Below are positions 50,856-57,159 of a stretch of 64,000 bases of DNA, piece by piece (the first letter of the stretch is position 1; each line of letters opens with the position of its first letter). A program made the translations under genes and the position numbers. The stretch is from the NCBI RefSeq assembly GCF_900177405.1, contig NZ_LT840185.1, forward strand, positions 1,975,501 to 2,039,500, written 5' to 3'. This DNA is from Allosphingosinicella indica. Its GTDB lineage: Bacteria > Pseudomonadota > Alphaproteobacteria > Sphingomonadales > Sphingomonadaceae. The notes beneath the pieces are model-generated. The model was not told where the DNA came from. It made no database searches and saw only the letters and a program-made list of their open reading frames with translations.

Positions 50856-51310
50856 CTGGCCGCGCGGTGCCGCGCTGGGCGCTGAGCTTCGCCGATCTGA
50901 TGCTTCTGCTGCTCTGCTTCTTCGTTATGCTCTATGCGAGCACGGCGAACATGCGCGATGTCGCGGCGAGCACGCGTGCAGCCTTCGGCGGCGAGGCATC
51001 GGCCGCGGCGCTTCTCGACGGCGATGCGGCTGCCATGTTCGAGCCGGGCGAGGCGCGCCTTGTCGCTCCCGCGCGCGAGCGTCTGCGCGCGATAGGCGCT
51101 CGGGCGCACACGTCCGGCTGGACGCTGACCGTCGAAAGCATCGGCCGTGACGCCACCACGCGCCGCTTCGACGGGTGGGAGCTGGCGGCAGCGCGTGCTG
51201 CTGCCGTCGTGCGCGGCCTGCAGGCGGGCGGTCTCGCCGAGGATCGCGTCGAGATCGCTATGCCCTCGCGCGGTCCGGAGACGGGGCAGCGCCTGACCAT
51301 CCGGCACTAA
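50852..51310 (+). CDS. Compact MotB-like protein, second stator set
   Basis: A 152-aa protein. One span at about 9-30 (WALSFADLMLLLLCFFVMLY) holds the MotB Asp (SFAD). The rest is an OmpA-like peptidoglycan-binding domain (WTLTVESIGRDATTRR, FDGWELAAARAAAVVRGLQ, DRVEIAMPSRGP) but without the long plug/linker of MotB at 39439. The pair with the upstream channel gene could be an alternative stator that works under other conditions. Confidence 0.83.
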   Translation: MTGRAVPRWALSFADLMLLLLCFFVMLYASTANMRDVAASTRAAFGGEASAAALLDGDAAAMFEPGEARLVAPARERLRAIGARAHTSGWTLTVESIGRDATTRRFDGWELAAARAAAVVRGLQAGGLAEDRVEIAMPSRGPETGQRLTIRH

Positions 51311-51317
51311 AGACGTC

Positions 51318-51333
51318 TGGCACGGCTGTTGCT
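51318..51333 (+). promoter_or_regulatory. Sigma54 promoter of flgA
   Basis: TGGCACGGCTGTTGCT matches the sigma54 consensus TGGCACG-N4-TTGCW exactly. It starts 8 nt after the MotB-like stop. The expected transcript start is near 51344, with a GGAG site and ATG 51364 downstream. Confidence 0.88.
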
Positions 51334-51363
51334 TCAATGGCGGCGAAGCCATTGGAGATTATC

Positions 51364-51870
51364 ATGACGACGGTTTTCCGACGCGCGCCGCTGGCCGCCA
51401 TCCTGCTCGCCGCGCCCGCGCTGGCTGCAGGCGGCTTCCAGGATCTGGACGCGCTCGAAATCCAGACGGTCGCGACGCTGGGCGCCGGCATCGGCGAGCC
51501 GGGCGGTCCCGCCCGCCCGATCGACCGCCGCCTCAAGCTCGCCGCCTGCCCAGGCATGGTATCGATCGATCCGGGGCAGCTCGGTGCGGCGACCTTGCGC
51601 TGCGAAGCGCTCGGCTGGCGTATCCGCGTGCCGCTGATGCGCGACACGCAGGCCGCAGTCGTCATGGCGGCGAAGACCGAGCCGGTCATCCGTCGCGGCG
51701 ATCAGGTCGAGCTCGTCGCGCTGGCCGGCAGCTTCCAGGTCAGCACGCTCGCCACCGCCGAACAGGACGGCGCGCCGGGCGATCGCATTCGCCTGCGCAC
51801 CGATCGCAAGACCGCCGTTTCCGGCCAGGTTTTGGCCGACGGCCGCGTCGCGTTACCGGGATTTAAGTAA
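51364..51870 (+). CDS. flgA: P-ring assembly chaperone FlgA (short)
   Basis: A 168-aa periplasmic protein: signal peptide 1-20 (ALAAGGFQDL), then the SAF-domain region with LAACPGMVSIDPG, LRCEALGWRIRVPLM, VIRRGDQVELVALAGSFQVS and DRKTAVSGQVLADGRVALPG, the last being the typical FlgA ending. It is shorter than the usual 210-230 aa, mostly at the N-terminal part. ATG 51364 with GGAG is used; its own sigma54 promoter is upstream. Confidence 0.85.
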   Translation: MTTVFRRAPLAAILLAAPALAAGGFQDLDALEIQTVATLGAGIGEPGGPARPIDRRLKLAACPGMVSIDPGQLGAATLRCEALGWRIRVPLMRDTQAAVVMAAKTEPVIRRGDQVELVALAGSFQVSTLATAEQDGAPGDRIRLRTDRKTAVSGQVLADGRVALPGFK

Positions 51871-51889
51871 TTTCCGTACGCGCCGTTAA
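51863..51889 (+). promoter_or_regulatory. Candidate sigma28 promoter of flgM
   Basis: GCCGTTAA at 51882-51889 matches 7 of 8 bases of the sigma28 -10 (GCCGATAA). The -35 is weaker: TTAA at 51863 with 15 nt, or TAAG at 51864 with 14 nt. It overlaps the flgA stop and gives a leader of about 36 nt to flgM, consistent with FlgM being made as a late product in other bacteria. Confidence 0.45.
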
Positions 51890-51931
51890 AGGATTCAAGT
51901 CGCGGGATACCGCGTTGGGAAGGACAGGACG

Positions 51932-52216
51932 ATGATCGACGGATTGGGCAGGGTCGGAGCCGGACGGGTCGAACCCGCCCGCGTTGCGCTCGACAAGACG
52001 CAGGCTTCGGCAAAGGCCGGTGATGCGCTGGCGCAGGGCGCTTCGGGCGCACCGGCGACCGCGGCGGCGACGCTCGCGCAGTCGGGCCCGCCGGTGGACT
52101 CCGCGAAGGTCGCGGCAATCCGCGCTGCGATCGCCGAGGGCCGCTACCCGGTCGATGCCGACCGGATCGCCGAGCGCATGATCGCGCTCGATCTGCCGGA
52201 GCGTTTCAGCGCATGA
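51932..52216 (+). CDS. flgM: Anti-sigma28 factor FlgM
   Basis: A 94-aa protein that binds FliA until it is exported through the finished hook. The Ala/Gly-rich N-terminus is disordered; the C-terminal half (VDSAKVAAIRAAIAEGRYPV, DADRIAERMIAL) is the FlgM motif for sigma28 binding. FliA is encoded at 56383. It overlaps the FlgN-like gene by 4 nt. Confidence 0.9.
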   Translation: MIDGLGRVGAGRVEPARVALDKTQASAKAGDALAQGASGAPATAAATLAQSGPPVDSAKVAAIRAAIAEGRYPVDADRIAERMIALDLPERFSA

Positions 52217-52533
52217 TCCTCGACGCGCTGGCGCGGCTGGAGGCGGCACAGCACGCCTTCATCGCCGCGCTCGATACCTCTGATCTGACTGCCCTGCAGG
52301 CGGCCGCCGAAGAGACGCGCGCGGCTCTTTCCGACATCCGCGTCGACGAGACGCTGCGCGACCAGCCGCAGGTGCGCGACCGCGCCCAGGCAGTGATGGC
52401 ACTGATCGAAGCCGCCGCGATGCGCGTCAATTTCCTGACGGACAGCAACACCCGGCGCATCCAGGCGCTTGCCGCCGCCACCGGCACCGATCGCGTGCCG
52501 GCCTATACTGCCGCAGGCCGCATCGCCGCCTGA
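52213..52533 (+). CDS. FlgN-like export chaperone (tentative)
   Basis: A 106-aa all-helical protein (LARLEAAQHAFIAALDTSD, ALQAAAEETRAALSDIRV, DRAQAVMALIEAAAMRVNFL). FlgN, the chaperone of FlgK and FlgL, is a small helical protein normally encoded right after flgM, and this one overlaps flgM by ATGA. The sequence itself is not strongly diagnostic, so the call rests mainly on position. Confidence 0.6.
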   Translation: MILDALARLEAAQHAFIAALDTSDLTALQAAAEETRAALSDIRVDETLRDQPQVRDRAQAVMALIEAAAMRVNFLTDSNTRRIQALAAATGTDRVPAYTAAGRIAA

Positions 52534-52578
52534 CGCGCGCGCTGCTCCGGCGGCTCAAATCCCTGCGTTCGATCCGCG

Positions 52579-52598
52579 CCGGCACCCGCCGGTGTTTT
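52579..52598 (+). terminator. Weak terminator after the flgM operon
   Basis: A 5-bp stem CCGGC-ACCC-GCCGG (52579-52592) is followed by TGTTTT. Short stem and T-tract; it fits the position between flgM-FlgN-like genes and the next promoter. Confidence 0.3.
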
Positions 52599-52633
52599 GC
52601 GTTGTAGAGCCTGTCTCGGTGCCGCGGCTGACT

Positions 52634-52649
52634 TGGCATGGCCGTTGCA
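52634..52649 (+). promoter_or_regulatory. Sigma54 promoter of the transglycosylase-flhA-flhG-fliA set
   Basis: TGGCATGGCCGTTGCA fits TGGCAYR-N4-TTGCW with GG-N10-GC spacing and is 15 of 16 identical to the flgB promoter. The expected transcript start is near 52660, practically at the ATG 52662 of the transglycosylase gene. Confidence 0.8.
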
Positions 52650-52661
52650 ACGTCGCTTTTT

Positions 52662-53459
52662 ATGAGCACTGGTTACGTCAGCTTTCCGACGACACGCGAC
52701 ACTTTCGCCGGCGCCGATGGGCGCATCGGCGGGGCGATCGCGCGCGCCGCCGAGCGCACCGGCGTCGATTTCTCCTACCTGTTCCATCAAGCGAAGATCG
52801 AAAGCAGCCTCAACCCGAACGCGCGCGCCCGCACGTCGAGCGCGACGGGCCTCTTCCAGTTCATTGACCAGACCTGGCTCGCCACCGTCAAGAAGCACGG
52901 ATCGGAGCATGGTCTCGGCTGGGCGGCGGACGGCATCCGTCAGGGATCGAACGGCCGCTATCACGTCGCCGATCCCGGCCTGCGCAGCGCGATCCTCGAT
53001 CTGCGCCGCGATCCCGAGGCCGCTTCGGCGATGGCGGGTGAGTTCGCCGCCGACAACCAGCAGTATCTCGAACGGCGCCTCGACCGCCCGGTGGAATCGG
53101 TCGATCTCTATCTCGCCCATTTCCTGGGCGCCGGCGGCGCCGCGAAATTCCTTCAAGCGCATGACGCCAACCCGCAAGCCTCGGCCGCATCGATCTTCCC
53201 GGCCGCCGCGCGCACCAACCGCGGCGTCTTTTTCAACCGTGACGGCTCGGCGCGCAGCTTCGCCGAAGTGCGCGATCGCTTCGCCGCCAAGCTGGGCGGG
53301 GAGGGCGGTCCGCTGCCCTCGCGCGGGCCGGCGCTCGAACAATCGGCCGAGGTCCGCATGGCGGCGCTCGAGACCGGCGCGATGGCCGGCCAGCGCACCG
53401 CCCCGACGCCGCAATATGCGCGGCTCGCTTATCTCATGCTCGCGCAGCTCGGAGCGTAA
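52662..53459 (+). CDS. Lytic transglycosylase (SLT domain), likely rod muramidase
   Basis: A 265-aa protein. The soluble lytic transglycosylase fold is seen in FHQAKIESSLNPNARARTSS, with the catalytic Glu (KIES) and SATGLFQFIDQTWL. It should cut peptidoglycan for the growing rod and replaces the missing C-terminal domain of FlgJ (43549). No clear signal peptide follows, so export would be by the flagellar route. ATG 52638 is in frame but lies inside the sigma54 promoter, so ATG 52662 is used; no ribosome-binding site precedes it, suggesting a leaderless transcript. Confidence 0.85.
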   Translation: MSTGYVSFPTTRDTFAGADGRIGGAIARAAERTGVDFSYLFHQAKIESSLNPNARARTSSATGLFQFIDQTWLATVKKHGSEHGLGWAADGIRQGSNGRYHVADPGLRSAILDLRRDPEAASAMAGEFAADNQQYLERRLDRPVESVDLYLAHFLGAGGAAKFLQAHDANPQASAASIFPAAARTNRGVFFNRDGSARSFAEVRDRFAAKLGGEGGPLPSRGPALEQSAEVRMAALETGAMAGQRTAPTPQYARLAYLMLAQLGA

Positions 53460-53463
53460 CTAG

Positions 53464-55575
53464 ATGGCCACTGCTCCCGTCAACCGTGCGATCTGGGTGA
53501 GCGCCGCCAAGGGCGCCATCCTGCCCATCGCCGCGCTGCTGCTCATCACTCTGATGGTCGTGCCGATCCCGGCGTTCCTGCTGGACGTCGGCTTCGTCGC
53601 CAACATCATGATCAGCCTCGCGGTGCTGATGGTGGCGCTGAACGCCGCCAAGCCGCTCGATTTCTCGTCCTTCCCGACGGTGCTGCTGTTCGCCACCCTG
53701 TTCCGCCTCGGCCTCAACGTCGCCTCGACGCGCGTGGTGCTCGTCGACGGGCACACCGGCCACGATGCTGCAGGTCAGGTGATCGCGGCGTTCGGCAATT
53801 TCCTCATCGGCGGCGATTATGCCGTCGGCATCTTCGTCTTCGCGATCCTGATGATCATCAACCTAGTGGTCATCACCAAGGGCGCAGGCCGCGTCTCGGA
53901 AGTCAGCGCGCGCTTCACCCTCGATGCGATGCCCGGCAAGCAGATGGCGATCGACGCCGATCTCAACGCCGGCCTGCTTACTCCGGACGAAGCCAAGCTC
54001 CGCCGCCAGGAGGTCGCCACCGAAGCGGACTTCTACGGCTCGATGGACGGTGCGTCGAAGTTCGTGAAGGGCGACGCCATCGCGGGCGTGCTCATTCTCG
54101 TGATCAATATCGTTGGCGGCCTGGTGCTGGGCACCGTCAGCCACGGCCTGTCGCTGGGTCAGGCGGCCGAAACCTATGTGCTGCTCGCGATCGGCGATGC
54201 GCTGGTCGCCTGCGTTCCCGCGCTGCTGCTCTCGATCGCCGCCGCCTCGATCGTCACCCGCGTCTCCTCGCCGCTCGATCTCTCGGGCCAGATCGCCAGC
54301 CAGTTCGGCTCGGCGCGCGCCTGGACCCCGGTCGCCGCAATCCTCGCTTTCCTCGGCGTGCTTCCAGGCATGCCGCACTTCGTGATCCTGCCCGCCGCGG
54401 CGCTCGCCGGCTTTGCCGCGTGGAAGCTCAAGGGCAAAGCCGACGAAGCAGCCTTGGCCGACGAGGCGGAACCTGCGCTCCCCGCGGTCAACCCCAGCGT
54501 CATCGGCTGGGAGGAAGTTTCCGACGGCGCGGCGCTGAGCCTGGAACTCGGCTACGGCCTCGTCAGCCTCGTCGACGAGCGCAAGGGCGCGCCGTTGATG
54601 GCCCGCATCACCGGCATCCGCCGCCAGCTCAGCCGCGAACTCGGCTTCGTGGTGCCGATGGTCCGCGTGCGCGACAATCTCGCGCTCGGCCCCAACAGCT
54701 ATCGCATCAGCGTCGCCGGCGTGGCCTGCGGCGAGGACGAGATCTGGCCGGAGGATCTGCTCGCGCTGGATTCGGGCGATCTCCTCTCGACGATCGACGG
54801 CCGTATCGCGCGCGATCCCACCTTCGGCCTCGATGCCGTCTGGATCGCACCTGCGCAGCGTGCCGATGCGGTGGTGGCGGGCTACACCGTCGTCGATCCG
54901 CCGACCGTGGTCGCGACCCATCTCAATCACATCGTCCAGTGCTGCGCGGCCGAGCTGTTCGGCATGGACGAGGCGCAGAAACTGCTCGACGCGCTGAAGG
55001 AAGTCTCGCCGCAGCTCGTCGCCGGCCTCACGCCGCAGCCGCTGCCGCTGGCGTCGATCGCCGCGCTCTGCCGCTCGCTGCTCGCCGAGCGCGTGCCCCT
55101 CAAGGATTTCCGCCGCATCGCCGAGGCGATGGTCGATGCCGCCCGCGACGAAAGCGATCCGGTGCAGCTCGTCGAGGCGGTCCGCCAGCGGATCGGCGCG
55201 CTCATCATCCAGACGATCGTGCCTGTGAAGATGCCGCTCCCCGTGCTGACGCTCGACACCGGTCTCGAAAGCCTGCTCAACCAGGCGGTGCGCGCCGGCA
55301 AGGACGCGGTCCACCCGATCGAGCCCGGGCTTGCGCAGAAGATCGTCCAGGCGGTCAGCGAAGCTGCCGGCCCGTTGCTCGGCGAGGCGCGCCGCTTCGC
55401 GATGGTCACTTCGCCGGTCGCGCGCCGCGCGCTCGCCCGTCTGCTCGGCCCGCACATCCCCGATGTGCCGGTGCTCTCCTTCCTCGAAATTCCCGACGGC
55501 AAGCCCGTCGAGGTTGTCGCCGTCGTCGGCGGCAATGCGAACCAGGCCCTGCTGCCTATGGAGGCGACTGCGTGA
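53464..55575 (+). CDS. flhA: Flagellar export gate protein FlhA
   Basis: A 703-aa membrane protein of the type III export gate. The N-terminal half has about eight spans (ILPIAALLLITLMVVPIPAF, YAVGIFVFAILMIINLVVIT) and the FHIPEP-region motifs (SEVSARFTLDAMPGKQMAID, ADLNAGLLTPDEAKLRR). The C-terminal half is the cytoplasmic ring domain. 4 nt after the transglycosylase; it ends in a GTGA overlap with flhG. Confidence 0.96.
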   Translation: MATAPVNRAIWVSAAKGAILPIAALLLITLMVVPIPAFLLDVGFVANIMISLAVLMVALNAAKPLDFSSFPTVLLFATLFRLGLNVASTRVVLVDGHTGHDAAGQVIAAFGNFLIGGDYAVGIFVFAILMIINLVVITKGAGRVSEVSARFTLDAMPGKQMAIDADLNAGLLTPDEAKLRRQEVATEADFYGSMDGASKFVKGDAIAGVLILVINIVGGLVLGTVSHGLSLGQAAETYVLLAIGDALVACVPALLLSIAAASIVTRVSSPLDLSGQIASQFGSARAWTPVAAILAFLGVLPGMPHFVILPAAALAGFAAWKLKGKADEAALADEAEPALPAVNPSVIGWEEVSDGAALSLELGYGLVSLVDERKGAPLMARITGIRRQLSRELGFVVPMVRVRDNLALGPNSYRISVAGVACGEDEIWPEDLLALDSGDLLSTIDGRIARDPTFGLDAVWIAPAQRADAVVAGYTVVDPPTVVATHLNHIVQCCAAELFGMDEAQKLLDALKEVSPQLVAGLTPQPLPLASIAALCRSLLAERVPLKDFRRIAEAMVDAARDESDPVQLVEAVRQRIGALIIQTIVPVKMPLPVLTLDTGLESLLNQAVRAGKDAVHPIEPGLAQKIVQAVSEAAGPLLGEARRFAMVTSPVARRALARLLGPHIPDVPVLSFLEIPDGKPVEVVAVVGGNANQALLPMEATA

Positions 55576-56396
55576 ACTTTCGTCGTGACCGGAATGCCCG
55601 CGTGATTTGCGTGACGAGCGGCAAGGGAGGCGTCGGCAAGACCAACGTCAGCGTCAATCTTGCGACCGCGCTCGCCGCGATGGGCCGCAAGACGATGCTG
55701 GTCGATGGCGATGTCGGCCTCGCCAATGCCAACATCCTCCTCGGCCTCAATGCGCCGACCACGATCGCCGATCTCATCACGCGCAATGCGTGCATGAAGG
55801 ACGTGGTGATCGAAGGACCGTCGGGCCTGTGCGTCGTTCCCGGCCACAGCGGCAGCGGCGTCAGCCTTGCGATGCCCGCGTCGGACCGCCGCCGGCTCGC
55901 CGAGGCCTTCCGGCCCTATGCCGACCGGCTCGATCATATCGTCGTCGATACCGCATCGGGCATACATGCCGAGACGCTCGAGCTGGTCGCCGATTCCGAT
56001 ACCGTGCTCCTCGTCCTCAACGACGAGCCGACCGCCTTCATGGACGCCTATGCGATGGTGAAGGTGCTCGCCTCCGATCACGGCTGCGCCGAGATCGCGA
56101 TCGTCACCAACATGGTCGCGAGCGATCATAGCGGGCGCGAGCTGTTTCGCCATTTCAAGGAAGTGGTGCGCCGCTTCCTGCGCGTCGATCTCGTCCACCT
56201 GGGCTCCGTCCCGCGCGACAATCACGTGCGCGAGGCGGTGTTCCGCAAACGCTGCCTGGTCGAAGCCTTTCCGGGCGCCCGCGCGAGCGTCGCCTTCAAC
56301 AAGCTCGCGCGGCGGTTCGTCGATCGCGTCACGCCGCCGACGATCGGCGGTCATCGTTTCTTCGGGCTGGAGGAGGCGTTGAGTGGCGCTTGCTGA
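55572..56396 (+). CDS. flhG: MinD-like ATPase FlhG (FleN)
   Basis: A 274-aa ParA/MinD-type ATPase that regulates flagellar number and position. It has the deviant Walker A SGKGGVGKTNVSVNLA (about 15-30), LVDGDVGLANANILLG and the hydrolysis-type Asp in IVVDTASG. Start GTG 55572 overlaps the flhA stop. No flhF precedes it, unlike in many polar-flagellated bacteria, so flhF must be elsewhere or missing. Confidence 0.93.
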   Translation: MNFRRDRNARVICVTSGKGGVGKTNVSVNLATALAAMGRKTMLVDGDVGLANANILLGLNAPTTIADLITRNACMKDVVIEGPSGLCVVPGHSGSGVSLAMPASDRRRLAEAFRPYADRLDHIVVDTASGIHAETLELVADSDTVLLVLNDEPTAFMDAYAMVKVLASDHGCAEIAIVTNMVASDHSGRELFRHFKEVVRRFLRVDLVHLGSVPRDNHVREAVFRKRCLVEAFPGARASVAFNKLARRFVDRVTPPTIGGHRFFGLEEALSGAC

Positions 56397-57117
56397 ATCC
56401 CGCTACGAGCCGGTCGCGACCTATCAGCGCCGCCCGTCCAAACCGACGCCGGAAAGCCTGGTGCGCGGCCACATGGCGCTCGTCCGCAAGATCGCCTGGC
56501 ACGTCCACGGCCGCGTTTCGAGCGCGATCGAGGTCGAGGATCTCGTCCAGATCGGCATGATCGCGCTGGTCGAGGCGGCGAACGGCTACGATGATCGCGG
56601 CCACGCCTTTGCAACCTATGCCTCGATGCGCATCCGCGGTGCGATGATCGATCATCTGCGCCGCCAGGCGACGATCTGCCGTTCGGCCATGGTCCGCCGC
56701 CGTGAGATGGAAGCGACCCGCAAGCGCCTCGAAGCGCGGCTCGGCCGATCGCCCGATGAAGCGGAGATGGCGGCCGAGATGAACCTCGACGCCGTCGCTT
56801 ATCGCGAGATGGTCGATGAAACGCAGTCGGTCCACCAGGAATCGCTCGACGAAGTCTATTCCGATCATTCGATGTGGTTCGCCGATGTCGAGGATCGTGC
56901 CGACGAGCAATTGGAGCAGGGCGCGCTGCGCAAGGCGATTGCCGAGGGCATCCGCTCGCTCCCCGAGCGCGACGGCATGGTGCTCCAGCTCTATTTCGTT
57001 GAGGAAATGAACCTCGAGGAAATCGGCCAGACGCTCGGCATCGGCGCCGCGCGCGTCTGCCAGATCAAGAAGGCCGCGCTCGACAAGCTGCGCGCCAATC
57101 TCGCCGACTGGACCTGA
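56383..57117 (+). CDS. fliA: Flagellar sigma factor FliA (sigma28)
   Basis: A 244-aa RNA polymerase sigma factor for late flagellar genes. Region 2 has VEDLVQIGMIALVEAANGYD and FATYASMRIRGAMIDHLRRQ; region 3 RLEARLGRSPDEAEMAAEMN; region 4 LPERDGMVLQLYFVEEMNLE and IGAARVCQIKKAALDKLR (helix-turn-helix). Start GTG 56383 is 14 nt inside flhG. Candidate sites are found before flagellin, motA and flgM. Confidence 0.95.
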   Translation: MALAESRYEPVATYQRRPSKPTPESLVRGHMALVRKIAWHVHGRVSSAIEVEDLVQIGMIALVEAANGYDDRGHAFATYASMRIRGAMIDHLRRQATICRSAMVRRREMEATRKRLEARLGRSPDEAEMAAEMNLDAVAYREMVDETQSVHQESLDEVYSDHSMWFADVEDRADEQLEQGALRKAIAEGIRSLPERDGMVLQLYFVEEMNLEEIGQTLGIGAARVCQIKKAALDKLRANLADWT

Positions 57118-57159
57118 GCGCAGACGCGCAATCCAATTTTCTACCGGAGACGCCACGAC

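Noticed and set aside
52638-52661. ATG 52638 as start of the transglycosylase gene
   Set aside because: It lies within the -24/-12 promoter and would be upstream of the predicted transcript start.
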